Source: Salirhabdus sp. Marseille-P4669 (lineage in GTDB: Bacteria > Bacillota > Bacilli > Bacillales > Alkalibacillaceae). Taken from it: a DNA stretch of 64,000 nucleotides. The DNA is taken from positions 124,001-188,000 of the forward strand of contig NZ_OEQK01000004.1 of NCBI RefSeq assembly GCF_900240405.1, read 5' to 3'. Of the stretch, positions 53,684-62,748 are shown piece after piece; position 1 is the first letter of the stretch; each line of letters begins with the position of its first letter. The translations under genes and the position numbers were made by a program. The notes under the pieces were generated by a model. That model saw only the letters and a program-made list of their open reading frames with translations. It was not told the origin of the DNA and ran no database searches.

Positions 53684-55195
53684 ATGTTTAAAAGAATTCA
53701 ACTTTTGTTGTTTGCTTTAATTAGTATTGTTGCTTTATATTATCTTAATTTGCACTGGGGAGGTTGGATTTTACCAATTTTCTCCCTTATGTTAACGATA
53801 TCCGTTATATTGATTGGTTTTGTAATCTTTATGGAGAATCGAAAGCCATCTCAGACGTTGAACTGGTTAATGATCCTAGCTGCATTTCCTGTAGTAGGGT
53901 TCTTCTTTTACTTGTTTTTTGGTCAGAACTATCGCAAGCGTAAAATGTTTAAACAAAAAGCAGAATTAGATGAGAAAACCTATAAACAGATAGAGAAAAA
54001 TCGTTATAAACACCATTTTGAGCTAAATGATTTGAATGAACACCAAAGAAATTTATTTAATTTGGCACAAAATGTCGGGAACTCATCCATCTCCTTACAT
54101 ACAAAAACAAAGGTGTTAACAAATGGGACACAAGCATTTCCGAAAATGATAGAAGAGTTAAAAAAAGCCGAGCATCATATTCATTTAGAATTTTATATTG
54201 TCCGTCATGACGAATTGGGAAATGAAATAAAAGATGTTTTGGTGGAAAAAGCGAAAAATGGAGTAGAAGTTCGGTTCTTATACGATGCAGTTGGGAGCTG
54301 GCAGCTGTCTAATGAATATAAGGGAGAATTAAGAGAAGCGGGTGTGGAATTGATTCCGTTTTTACCAGTTCGCTTACCATTCTTTAGTAATAAAATTAAT
54401 TTCAGAAATCATCGTAAAATTATCGTTATTGATGGAACGATTGGCTTTGTTGGAGGACTAAATATAGGTGATGAATATATAGGAAGAGATAAATATTTTG
54501 GCAATTGGCGTGATACCCATCTTTATGTAAAAGGGGAGGGTGTCCGTAGCTTACAAATGGTTTTCTTGCAGGATTGGTTTTATATGACTGGGAAAACATT
54601 ATTAAAGCCGGTCTATCTATCGCCTAATGCTTTAGTTGAGGAAGTACAGGGAGGGTTTCAGCTTATTGCAGGAGGACCAGATAGTGAGTGGGAAACCATT
54701 AAAATGCTATTTTTCTCGATGATCATGTCTGCTCAGAAGTCGATTTGGATTGCTTCTCCGTATTTTGTCCCAGACGAGGATATTCTATCTGCACTAAAGG
54801 TGGCAGCCTTAAGTGGAATCGATGTTCGTTTGTTGGTTCCAAACCGCCCAGATAAAAAAATTGTTTATTACGCTTCACAATCTTATTATCCAGAACTTAT
54901 GGAAGCGGGTATTCGTATCTATCAATATAAAGAAGGATTTATGCATAGTAAAATATTAATTGTCGATAATGAGTTAGCATCGATTGGAACTTCTAATATG
55001 GATATGAGAAGCTTTCATTTAAATTTTGAGGTAAATGCCTTTCTATACCGAACGGAAAGTACAAAAGAGCTTGTGGAAGACTTCTTAAGAGATATTAAAC
55101 ATTCATCTGAACTTGTTTACGATACTTTTAAAAACCGCTCTATTTTTATGCGTATGTATGAATCTCTTTGTCGCTTGCTTTCTCCATTATTATAA
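53684..55195 (+). CDS. cls: Cardiolipin synthase
   Basis: A 503-residue membrane phospholipase-D-superfamily enzyme that joins two phosphatidylglycerols to cardiolipin. Two N-terminal membrane helices (residues 5-20 and 30-60) are followed by two HKD motifs: HRKIIVID starting at His243 and HSKILIVD starting at His421, each with the downstream GG/SN pattern. Length is standard. It is not at this place in B. subtilis. AAGGAAGG precedes the ATG. Confidence 0.95.
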   Translation: MFKRIQLLLFALISIVALYYLNLHWGGWILPIFSLMLTISVILIGFVIFMENRKPSQTLNWLMILAAFPVVGFFFYLFFGQNYRKRKMFKQKAELDEKTYKQIEKNRYKHHFELNDLNEHQRNLFNLAQNVGNSSISLHTKTKVLTNGTQAFPKMIEELKKAEHHIHLEFYIVRHDELGNEIKDVLVEKAKNGVEVRFLYDAVGSWQLSNEYKGELREAGVELIPFLPVRLPFFSNKINFRNHRKIIVIDGTIGFVGGLNIGDEYIGRDKYFGNWRDTHLYVKGEGVRSLQMVFLQDWFYMTGKTLLKPVYLSPNALVEEVQGGFQLIAGGPDSEWETIKMLFFSMIMSAQKSIWIASPYFVPDEDILSALKVAALSGIDVRLLVPNRPDKKIVYYASQSYYPELMEAGIRIYQYKEGFMHSKILIVDNELASIGTSNMDMRSFHLNFEVNAFLYRTESTKELVEDFLRDIKHSSELVYDTFKNRSIFMRMYESLCRLLSPLL

Positions 55196-55471
55196 ATCGC
55201 TATACTATGAAGTTCGGATAGGGAGATTTCCGCATAAGATGCTCACTGTCCGGTTCTATAGAGCATTCAAAGTTTTGTTCATCTCATAGAAAAGAAAAAG
55301 ATTTATAATACATTTTTATCTAATACGAGCATACTAAAACACCTTTTTCAAAAATGGAAAAGGTGTTTTTATATGAAATCGTTTCGTTAAAAGCAGAATT
55401 AGACCTTTTGCAGAATCTAGATAACTTTACTAAATTAAAAGTAAATTCATTTTGGAATAGGGGGAGCACAG
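55196..55471. other. Intergenic region with terminator between cls and coiA
   Basis: A hairpin AAAACACCTTTTTC / GGAAAAGGTGTTTT with T-run lies at 55336-55370 and probably ends cls. At 55208-55262 a GC-richer patch ends GTCCGGTTCTATAGAG. It resembles a short sequence commonly found in group II introns, but no reverse transcriptase or intron body is present. Confidence 0.5.
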
Positions 55472-56635
55472 GTGCTTTCTGCAATAAATAAAAGTGGTGA
55501 GCAAGTCATATTGCCATTAATCTCGTCAAAAGAAGTCGAAGTACTTAGAAAAAACACGTTCTATTGTCCTGACTGTAAAGAAAAAGTCATGGTGAGAGCT
55601 GGGAGTAAGGTGATTCCACACTTTGCACATTTCCAAAATAGCAATTGTACTTTTATAGAAAGAGGAGAGAGTGCGTATCATGAACAAGGAAAACTCGATT
55701 TGTATCAGTGGCTTTTATCCCAACATATCCCTGCAAAAATGGAAGCGTATGTAGAAAATATACAGCAAAGAGCGGATATACTATGTAAAATAAATGCTCA
55801 TTATTTTGCCTTTGAGTTTCAGTGTGCTTCGATTTCCCTGGAAATATTACAAAAAAGAACAAAAAGTTACATGAAAAGTGGAATTATTCCAATATGGATT
55901 TTAGGAGAAAAACGACTTAAGAAAAGCACCGATACTTGTCTATATTTAAGTGACTTTGAATATCACTTTTTTCATCAGTTTTATCAAAACCTTCCTCAAC
56001 TATATCTTTACAATCCACAAACAAAAATTATGAGAATATTATCCAATCCCTATCCAATTCGAAATAAAGTGTATGGTCACATCCAGCATATTCCATTGCA
56101 AAAACTTACGATCCAACAAATGTTTCAAAGTAATGTTTTATCAGAACGGATGATTTTGGAATATTGGGGTAAGGAAAAGCGGTATTTTAGGAATTTTAGA
56201 GCTACTTATTTGTCAAAAGAGGACCGATATTATTTAAATTGGTTATATGCAAAAGGACTACATCCACAATATCTTCCTTCAATCATCCATCTTCCTGTTT
56301 CGAGTCAAATGGCTTTTCAATCCAATCCTTATTGGTGGCAAAGTCTGATTGTTTTAAATGTATTAAGCCGTCTCCACTTGGGAGAAAGGATATCCATCGA
56401 ACAAATCTCATCGGAAACCAATAATTTGAATAAACGGTTAACTGTCCATGGGAAATTTCTCAAAGGAGATCCGGTTCAAGAGTATTTATTACGATTAATA
56501 AAGCTGAATATAATAACAAAGGTTAATAATACAACATATGTGAAAACGAAGGAGATCGCATTCCCAAAAACAATGGATGATGTAATGAAGCAAGATTGGT
56601 TTATCATAAAACAATTAAAGGATAGAATAAGATAG
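55472..56635 (+). CDS. coiA: Competence protein CoiA
   Basis: A 387-residue CoiA-family protein. The N-terminal zinc-finger-like part has FYCPDCKEKVMVRAGSKVIPHFAH. The nuclease-like core follows with GKLDLYQWLL, QQRADILC and AFEFQCASISLEILQKRTKSY, which fits the PD-(D/E)xK arrangement. CoiA is induced in competence and promotes recombination of incoming DNA. The start is GTG at 55472 with GGGGGAG upstream. It is immediately upstream of pepF as in B. subtilis. Confidence 0.92.
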   Translation: MLSAINKSGEQVILPLISSKEVEVLRKNTFYCPDCKEKVMVRAGSKVIPHFAHFQNSNCTFIERGESAYHEQGKLDLYQWLLSQHIPAKMEAYVENIQQRADILCKINAHYFAFEFQCASISLEILQKRTKSYMKSGIIPIWILGEKRLKKSTDTCLYLSDFEYHFFHQFYQNLPQLYLYNPQTKIMRILSNPYPIRNKVYGHIQHIPLQKLTIQQMFQSNVLSERMILEYWGKEKRYFRNFRATYLSKEDRYYLNWLYAKGLHPQYLPSIIHLPVSSQMAFQSNPYWWQSLIVLNVLSRLHLGERISIEQISSETNNLNKRLTVHGKFLKGDPVQEYLLRLIKLNIITKVNNTTYVKTKEIAFPKTMDDVMKQDWFIIKQLKDRIR

Positions 56636-56717
56636 AGAAGGAAAATCATTTCAATGCAGGATTTCTTATGTTGAAAACAGAATTTATACATGTATGGAAC
56701 TGAAGGAGGAAGACAAA

Positions 56718-58526
56718 ATGACAAATAACAAACAGCTCCCAAAGCGTGAAGAGGTGCCAGTTGATAAAACATGGCGACTAGAGGACATTTTCGAAACCGA
56801 TCAAGCTTGGGAACGTGAACTAGAAGAAGTTAAACAATTGTACCCATCCATTGCCGATTTCCAAGGGAAGATAACAGAATCTGCGGCTAATTTGTTAAAA
56901 CTTTTAAAATTGCAGGATGAGATTTCTGGCAGATTAGCGAAGCTCTACACGTATGCACATATGCGTTATGATCAGGATACAACAAATTCCTTTTACCAAG
57001 AATTAAACAATAAAGCAGAAACGTTACTAACTCAAGCATCTAGTGCAATGAGCTTTATCATCCCTGAAATCCTAACATTAGACGATGCTCAGGTTGATGC
57101 ATTTCTTAATGAAAATGAAGAGCTAAAGCTTTATAAGCACTATTTAGAGGATGTTTTAAGGCAACGTCCACATGTGTTAAGCGAAAGTGAAGAGGTATTA
57201 CTTGCTGAAGTATCTGAAGTGACTTCTAGTCCTTCCCAAACATTTGGAATGTTAAATAATGCAGATCTTGAGTTTCCAGCAATTAAGGACGAAGAAGGAA
57301 ATGAAATTGACCTCACACATGGGCGTTATTCTAAGTTCTTACAATCAAAAGAGAGAAGAGTACGGAAAGATGCTTTCGATGCAATGTATGATACCTTTGG
57401 GAAGTTTAAAAATACATTTGCCTCTACGTTAACTGGGAACATAAAAAGTGATAATTTCTTTGCGAAAACACGTAAATATGATTCTGCACGTCAATCCGCA
57501 CTGGATTCCAATAATATCCCTGAAAAAGTGTATGATAATCTTGTAGAGGCGATTAATGAGCGTTTGCCGTTACTTCATAAATATGTAGAGCTACGTAAAG
57601 AACTACTAGGACTTGATGAAGTGCATATGTATGATTTATATGCACCATTAGTTCAAGAAGTGGATATGAAAATTTCATATGAGGAAGCAAAGGAGCATGT
57701 TTTAAAAGGATTAGCGCCACTTGGAGAGGATTATGTTAGCAAATTAAATGAAGGCTTTGAAAGTCGTTGGATTGATGTTGTAGAAAACAAGGGTAAACGT
57801 AGTGGGGCATATTCATCTGGTGTTTATGGTACAAATCCATATATTTTGTTGAACTGGCAGGATGACATCAACAATTTATTTACACTAGCGCATGAATTGG
57901 GCCACTCCTTGCATAGTTATTATACGCGTGAAAATCAACCATATCGTTACGGCAACTACTCCATTTTCGTAGCAGAGGTTGCATCAACCTGCAACGAAGC
58001 ATTGTTAAATGATTATTTATTGAAGGTTACGGAAGATAAACAAGAAAAATTATATTTACTAAACCATTTTCTAGAGGGATTCCGAGCTACAGTTTATCGT
58101 CAAACCATGTTTGCAGAGTTTGAACATGACATTCATGTCCGTGCTCAAAAGGGAGAACCATTAACAGCTGACAAGTTAACCCAGATTTATTATGAGCTAA
58201 ACAAACGCTACTTTGGTGAAAACATTACAGTCGATGAAAAGATCGGATTAGAGTGGGCTAGGATACCACACTTTTACTATAATTATTACGTTTATCAGTA
58301 TGCTACAGGTTATTCTGCTGCTACTGCACTTGCCTCGAAAATATTAGAAGAAGGAGATCCTGCTGTTCAGCGATACCTTGATTTTTTAAAGTCAGGTAGT
58401 AGCGATTATCCAATCGAGGTTTTAAAGCGTGCCGGAGTGGATATGACATCTAAACAGCCTATTTTAGCTGCTTTAGATGTGTTTGAGGAAAAATTAAATG
58501 AGTTTGAAACATTGTTAAAATCCTAA
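56718..58526 (+). CDS. pepF: Oligoendopeptidase F (PepF)
   Basis: A 602-residue cytosolic M3B zinc peptidase that cleaves oligopeptides. The active-site motif is HELGH with His392, Glu393 and His396; the third zinc ligand is Glu420 in FVAEVASTCNEALL. Other landmarks are the helical N-terminal domain and the C-terminal YYVYQYATGYSAA. The ATG at 56718 follows AAGGAGG; an in-frame start at 56694 lies before that site. Confidence 0.95.
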   Translation: MTNNKQLPKREEVPVDKTWRLEDIFETDQAWERELEEVKQLYPSIADFQGKITESAANLLKLLKLQDEISGRLAKLYTYAHMRYDQDTTNSFYQELNNKAETLLTQASSAMSFIIPEILTLDDAQVDAFLNENEELKLYKHYLEDVLRQRPHVLSESEEVLLAEVSEVTSSPSQTFGMLNNADLEFPAIKDEEGNEIDLTHGRYSKFLQSKERRVRKDAFDAMYDTFGKFKNTFASTLTGNIKSDNFFAKTRKYDSARQSALDSNNIPEKVYDNLVEAINERLPLLHKYVELRKELLGLDEVHMYDLYAPLVQEVDMKISYEEAKEHVLKGLAPLGEDYVSKLNEGFESRWIDVVENKGKRSGAYSSGVYGTNPYILLNWQDDINNLFTLAHELGHSLHSYYTRENQPYRYGNYSIFVAEVASTCNEALLNDYLLKVTEDKQEKLYLLNHFLEGFRATVYRQTMFAEFEHDIHVRAQKGEPLTADKLTQIYYELNKRYFGENITVDEKIGLEWARIPHFYYNYYVYQYATGYSAATALASKILEEGDPAVQRYLDFLKSGSSDYPIEVLKRAGVDMTSKQPILAALDVFEEKLNEFETLLKS

Positions 58527-58533
58527 TAAATAT

Positions 58534-58569
58534 CCCCACTCTCGATCATTTCACGAGAGTGGGGTTTTT
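58534..58569. terminator. Terminator of pepF
   Basis: CCCCACTCTCG / CGAGAGTGGGG stem with a short loop followed by five T residues. It faces the convergent yizD-position gene. Confidence 0.92.
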
Positions 58570-58592
58570 GTTAATTACGAATTGGATTCCTG

Positions 58593-58778
58593 TTATCTTG
58601 CCCTTTTAAATCCTTTAAATGCTTTACGGTAAAAGAGACTATGTACCAAAAGATAAATGGAAAAAAAGAGTAGGGGCAACGTAATTATTCTAGGAATGAG
58701 ATTCATTAGCCCGATAACGTTTAAATAAAATGCACCGAGGAAGAACGCAACATAGACCCAAATAATGTACTTGTTCAT
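58593..58778 (-). CDS. Small membrane protein in the yizD position (61 aa)
   Basis: It begins MNKYIIWVYVAFFLGAFYLN, with two membrane helices and a basic tail FYRKAFKGFKRAR. The ATG at 58778 has GTGAGG 9 nt upstream and gives a normal membrane-protein start, while the longer frame to 58850 adds 24 atypical residues. In B. subtilis yizD lies between pepF and roxS-yjbH, the same position. Sequence identity to YizD cannot be judged here. Confidence 0.6.
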   Translation of the reverse strand: MNKYIIWVYVAFFLGAFYLNVIGLMNLIPRIITLPLLFFSIYLLVHSLFYRKAFKGFKRAR

Positions 58779-58882
58779 TGGAAGAAACCTCACTTCTTTC
58801 GCTGGATGCTGAGTGTTTGTACATGTATATGCAAGCTCCCAACAAAACATGTCTTTCCCTCAAAAATCAATTTGTTACATTT

Positions 58883-58934
58883 TTGTGAAAAGCTTCACGA
58901 ATTAGTTGAATGAGCACATAGCCTATGCTATATT
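58883..58934 (+). promoter_or_regulatory. Promoter of the RsaE/RoxS RNA with a Rex-like operator
   Basis: TTGTGAA-AAGC-TTCACGA (58883-58900) matches the Rex/ResD-type palindrome TTGTGAA-N4-TTCACAA at 13 of 14 arm positions. It is followed by TTGAAT (58906-58911), exactly 17 nt and TATATT (58929-58934). The start point falls at about 58941. Rex senses NADH/NAD, which fits redox control of this RNA. Confidence 0.8.
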
Positions 58935-58940
58935 ATTAGT

Positions 58941-59066
58941 GAAAGTAATCACAAACTTCAAAACCCTTATTTTGATGTGAAACTTTCTCCCATCCCCCTT
59001 TGTCTTTAAATGACATAAGTATAAGTGAAAGAATGACTATTTTTATACATAAAGTCATTCTTTTTT
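58941..59066 (+). ncRNA. roxS: RsaE/RoxS-type regulatory small RNA
   Basis: An RNA of about 126 nt. Its predicted 5' end, GAAAGTAATCACA, and the C-rich stretch TTTCTCCCATCCCCCTTTG (58985-59003) closely match S. aureus RsaE and B. subtilis RoxS. The C-rich loop of these RNAs base-pairs with Shine-Dalgarno regions of central-metabolism mRNAs. A terminator AAGAATGACT / AGTCATTCTT with eight T (59028-59068) follows. The location between the yizD-position gene and spxH is the same as roxS in B. subtilis. The first C-rich region reads AACCCTT rather than CCCCTTTG, so it is weakened. Confidence 0.88.
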
Positions 59067-59110
59067 TTGCATTTAAAAAGTCTCCCAAACCTTGGATAGG
59101 TAGGGAGCTA

Positions 59111-60010
59111 TTACCTTTTTTCTTTGTATAACCAAAAGGTACCATATTTTGCTGGTATTTTTTCTACAATTTGTTTAATTAATAACTTTTTCATTTCTTT
59201 TTCTGTCTTTTCCGATGTCCAATCAAAAACTACGGAGATTTCTTTTGCTGCAACAAATTGATAATGCTTCATAAACTCTTCCAAAGAAGGAGTTGGAGCA
59301 AGCTTCGGTTCTTGTCCTAGTAGTTCTGTAAGGACCTTGACATATACTTCATAGGTATATAATCCTGTAACTTTAATTCCCTCTTGTTCCTCCAGCTGAT
59401 TAAAAAATACGATTGCAGGAAGCTGATCGATTTCCATTTCATGCGTGAGCTTCACATCACATTGAAGTGCTTTTTTAGCCGAATCATCGTGCAAATCATT
59501 CTGGAACTCTTCTACGTCTAATTGAGCTTCTTTTGCACATTGTATTAGAATATGCTCTTGTGAAATATCCTTTTTATTAACAAAAAGATGCTCTTGAAGC
59601 TTACGCAAAAATACGGTTCCAGACTTTCTCCCTTGTAACTCAGCTGCTTTAATCGCTAAAGAAGGAAGCCATGGGGAGGAAATAGGGTTTTCTAGCCATA
59701 CATCGCCATCGCAACTCATACCGGTTCTACTTGCGGTTTTTTCCCATATTTCTGCTATGTTTTTCGCTTTATTTAATTTATTTACATTTAAATTTTCTAA
59801 CTTTCCACTAACAATTGGCCGAATCTTAAAATAATGTCCATATTCAATTTTAAGTTTTTTTAGTATCGGCTCAAGAGACCAGCATTTAGGACATAATGGA
59901 TCAATAAAAACGTAGATTTCAATTGGTTTTCTCAATAAGTTAAAAAAACCATACTGGGAATCTTGGTTTGGGTTCGTGTTGCTGGTCTGCCCAGTACTTT
60001 TTCGTTTCAC
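59111..60010 (-). CDS. spxH: ClpXP adaptor protein SpxH (YjbH)
   Basis: A 299-residue DsbA-like adaptor that delivers Spx to ClpXP. The thioredoxin-type motif is CPKC (Cys40, Cys43) in [14 protein letters not shown], preceded by a His-poor N terminus, unlike some staphylococcal forms. The helical insert and the C-terminal [12 protein letters not shown] are typical. It is the partner of the spx gene in this window. It overlaps the upstream yjbI gene by 4 nt, so the two are co-translated. Confidence 0.92.
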   Translation of the reverse strand: MKRKSTGQTSNTNPNQDSQYGFFNLLRKPIEIYVFIDPLCPKCWSLEPILKKLKIEYGHYFKIRPIVSGKLENLNVNKLNKAKNIAEIWEKTASRTGMSCDGDVWLENPISSPWLPSLAIKAAELQGRKSGTVFLRKLQEHLFVNKKDISQEHILIQCAKEAQLDVEEFQNDLHDDSAKKALQCDVKLTHEMEIDQLPAIVFFNQLEEQEGIKVTGLYTYEVYVKVLTELLGQEPKLAPTPSLEEFMKHYQFVAAKEISVVFDWTSEKTEKEMKKLLIKQIVEKIPAKYGTFWLYKEKR

Positions 60011-60420
60011 TCATATTCTCCTTTCTCATCATCTGGTTCCGGAGTATTCATCATATGATTTGCTGTCATGGAAAGTCGTTCAAACATAATGGAAAAGTAA
60101 GGTTCTTCAATTTCTGCTTCTTTTAAAGCCTCGTTCATACATGCAAGCCATGCATCTCTTCTTGATGGTGTGATTTCATGCGGAAGATGCCGAAATCTCA
60201 TACGTGGATGGCCGTGTTCTCTAACATAAAGAGGAGGTCCACCAAAAAATTGGGTTAAAAATTGTTTCTGTTTACGAGCAACTTCTGTTAAGTCTTCAGG
60301 AAAAATGGGTGTCAACTTTGGATGCCTTCCTACACGATAATAGAAAGCCTCAACGATTTTTTCAATTGTTTCAAACCCACCAATTGCATCATAGATTGTT
60401 CCATATTCTTTATTCATCAT
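60007..60420 (-). CDS. yjbI: Group II truncated haemoglobin (YjbI)
   Basis: A 137-residue truncated globin. Family features are [18 protein letters not shown] at the start, [26 protein letters not shown] with the Tyr/Trp-side and proximal region, and [13 protein letters not shown] in helix G. B. subtilis YjbI lies next to yjbH as here, and the pair suggests a link to redox or NO stress. It starts ATGATG with AAAGGTCATGAG upstream. Operon yjbI-spxH. Confidence 0.92.
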   Translation of the reverse strand: MMNKEYGTIYDAIGGFETIEKIVEAFYYRVGRHPKLTPIFPEDLTEVARKQKQFLTQFFGGPPLYVREHGHPRMRFRHLPHEITPSRRDAWLACMNEALKEAEIEEPYFSIMFERLSMTANHMMNTPEPDDEKGEYE

Positions 60421-60546
60421 CTCATGACCTTTCCTTACATATTTCCATTTATCAAATTGTCTATAAATAAACGTCCATTGAATTGTACAAGTAAGAATTA
60501 ATTATTATTGTAGCAACGTTGTAATAAAATTGGCAAATAATCTGTT

Positions 60547-61119
60547 TTAAGGCATGGCTAGAAAAAAGCGCTCGATTTTATTTCTGGTCTCCCTTTTTAC
60601 GATCTGGTGTTCATTCAATAGCTGATGAAAGACATCTTTACCGTACTGAAATTCGCTCGTCTCCAGTTCCAATTCATAGTCTTCCGTATTGTGATACATG
60701 CTATAATCAAGCACGAGCAAACAGTTTTTCCAGTCTGTCTCCAAACGATAGGTCGTTAAAGCTCCTCTAAAGCGAAGCTGCTCGATTGGGACATTTAACC
60801 TTTGTAGTTGTATAGCAATGGTATTTGGAATTTTCCAGTTTGCTGACTTCAATGCTTCTTTACATTCTTCCATGCTTATTTCAGCATGGGTTTCCAATAA
60901 GCCATCCTCATGAGGTTGTTTTAACGTAACGACATATTTATTGTTTTTTTCTCGTATACGAAGAGCTGATCCTCTTTCTTTTAAATGAAAGTTATCCGTC
61001 TCAAAATAATAATTGACTTGTTTTTTGGCACCTTCTCGTTTTAGCTGAAAGGCAGTTAGTAGCTGTTCATATTCTTCTTTTGTTAATAGGTTTTTAAATT
61101 CAATCTCGATTTCTTGCAT
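60547..61119 (-). CDS. yjbK: CYTH domain protein (YjbK), triphosphate hydrolase family
   Basis: A 190-residue CYTH/triphosphate-tunnel metalloenzyme. The defining ExExK motif is Glu5-x-Glu7-x-Lys9 (EIEIEFK). Strand residues LRIREKNNKYVVTLKQP and YELELETSE supply the further charged tunnel residues. The family hydrolyses triphosphate compounds such as tripolyphosphate or thiamine triphosphate. Which one is unknown here. GGAGCG precedes the ATG. It is divergent from relQ. Confidence 0.92.
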   Translation of the reverse strand: MQEIEIEFKNLLTKEEYEQLLTAFQLKREGAKKQVNYYFETDNFHLKERGSALRIREKNNKYVVTLKQPHEDGLLETHAEISMEECKEALKSANWKIPNTIAIQLQRLNVPIEQLRFRGALTTYRLETDWKNCLLVLDYSMYHNTEDYELELETSEFQYGKDVFHQLLNEHQIVKRETRNKIERFFLAMP

Positions 61120-61210
61120 TTTATACGCTCCTCTAAATAAATCGTTACTCTATTATGACCAAAAGGGTACTAGAAATTCAACGACACTTGAGAAATTTCA
61201 GAACATTATA

Positions 61211-61219
61211 TGGTACAAT
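61211..61219 (+). promoter_or_regulatory. Extended -10 element upstream of relQ
   Basis: TGGTACAAT (extended -10) about 45 nt before the relQ start. A TTGAGA lies 20 nt upstream, too far for a good -35, so the extended -10 would have to carry recognition. Confidence 0.4.
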
Positions 61220-61264
61220 ATACACGTGTTTATTTCGGAGTAATGGAACAAAGAAGGTGGGATT

Positions 61265-61915
61265 ATGTTGAACTGGAATGCTATTCTAGCCCCATATGCA
61301 CAAGTAGTTGACGAACTTAAAGTTAAGTTAAGGGGTATGAGGTCGCAATACGAATATGATTCAAGGCAGTCACCGATTGAGTTTGTTACTGGAAGAGTAA
61401 AACCGATCCCTAGTATTTTAGAAAAAATGCGTAAGCGAAACATTCCGTTCGATCAAATTGAAAACGAACTTCAGGATATAGCTGGGGTTAGGGTTGTGTG
61501 TCAGTTTGTTGACGATATTTATACTGTAGTAAATATGCTGAAGTGTCGCAAGGATTTTGAAATCATAGAAGAGAAAGACTATATTTCTAGAAAAAAAGAG
61601 AGTGGTTATCGTTCTTATCATATGATTATTAATTATCCAGTGGAAACAATAAATGGGGAAAAGAAGCTACTAGCGGAAATTCAAATTCGGACATTGGCCA
61701 TGAATTTCTGGGCTACTAATGAGCATTCCTTAAATTACAAATATGAGGGCCAAATACCTACGAACATTAAAAACAGATTAAAACGTGCAGCAGAGGCTGC
61801 CTTTCGATTAGATGAAGAGATGTCAAAAATCAGACATGAAATACATGAGGCCCAGGTTATTTTTAATAATAAACGGGAAAACAACAATAATTCACAGGAA
61901 AAGAAAAGCATTTAA
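61265..61915 (+). CDS. relQ: Small alarmone synthetase RelQ/SasB (YjbM)
   Basis: A 216-residue single-domain (p)ppGpp synthetase. The RelA/SpoT synthetase motifs are [44 protein letters not shown] and [24 protein letters not shown]. It lacks hydrolase, TGS and ACT domains, so it only makes alarmone. AAGGTGG precedes the ATG. It lies 17 nt before nadF, in a probable relQ-nadF-yjbO operon, as in B. subtilis. Confidence 0.94.
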   Translation: MLNWNAILAPYAQVVDELKVKLRGMRSQYEYDSRQSPIEFVTGRVKPIPSILEKMRKRNIPFDQIENELQDIAGVRVVCQFVDDIYTVVNMLKCRKDFEIIEEKDYISRKKESGYRSYHMIINYPVETINGEKKLLAEIQIRTLAMNFWATNEHSLNYKYEGQIPTNIKNRLKRAAEAAFRLDEEMSKIRHEIHEAQVIFNNKRENNNNSQEKKSI

Positions 61916-61932
61916 ATGAAGGGGAAAAAAAG

Positions 61933-62736
61933 ATGAAATTTGCAATTCAATCGAGAGGCGATTCTACATCCAATGAAATATGTACAAAGATAAAAAATTA
62001 TTTAACCGAATTCAATTTGGAATTAAATGAAGAAACACCGGACCTTGTTATTTCTGTTGGGGGAGATGGCACCTTACTGGAAGCCTTTCATACATATGTT
62101 CATCGATTAAAACATACGGCTTTTATTGGGATTCATACCGGGCATTTAGGCTTTTATGCAGATTGGCAACCAAAGGAATTAGAGAAGTTAATTATTGAAA
62201 TCGCAAGAACGCCATTTCAGGTTGTTGAATATCCGCTGTTAGAAATTAAGATCATTCCAAATGATGGGGAAAAAGAGCACCGATTCTTAGCCTTAAATGA
62301 AAGCTCTGTAAAAACGCCAGAAGGATCTGTTGTTTTTGACGTAGAGATAAAGGGTGAGCATTTTGAAACATTTCGTGGGGATGGACTATGTATTTCAACA
62401 CCTTCTGGAAGTACCGCTTATAATAAAGCATTAGGAGGAGCCATTATTCATCCCTCGCTAGAAGCCATTCAAATTACAGAAATGGCATCCATCAATAATA
62501 GAGTGTTCCGTACCGTTGGCTCTCCTTTAATTTTACCAAAGCATCACACTTGTATATTACGACCATTAAATGAGCGAAGCTTTTTAATAACAGTGGACCA
62601 TATTACAAAAGAATATAAAGATGTAAAAACAATTGAATGTCGTGTTGCTAAGGAAAAAGTAAAATTTGCACGTTTTAGACCTTTCCCATTTTGGAAAAGA
62701 GTACATGATTCCTTTATTGATGATAACCAAGCGTAA
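61933..62736 (+). CDS. nadF: NAD kinase
   Basis: A 267-residue NAD kinase that makes NADP from NAD. The diphosphate-binding motif GGDGT has Asp45 in [16 protein letters not shown] (LNESSVKTP) and the Gly-rich [21 protein letters not shown] region also match. It belongs to the relQ-nadF-yjbO group with short spacing. AAGGGG precedes the ATG. Standard length. Confidence 0.95.
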   Translation: MKFAIQSRGDSTSNEICTKIKNYLTEFNLELNEETPDLVISVGGDGTLLEAFHTYVHRLKHTAFIGIHTGHLGFYADWQPKELEKLIIEIARTPFQVVEYPLLEIKIIPNDGEKEHRFLALNESSVKTPEGSVVFDVEIKGEHFETFRGDGLCISTPSGSTAYNKALGGAIIHPSLEAIQITEMASINNRVFRTVGSPLILPKHHTCILRPLNERSFLITVDHITKEYKDVKTIECRVAKEKVKFARFRPFPFWKRVHDSFIDDNQA

Positions 62737-62748
62737 GAGGAGACCGCT

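Noticed and set aside
59028-59068. The hairpin considered as the spxH terminator
   Set aside because: In the minus direction it has only three T after the stem, while in the plus direction it has eight, so it belongs to the plus-strand small RNA. It may still serve spxH weakly.
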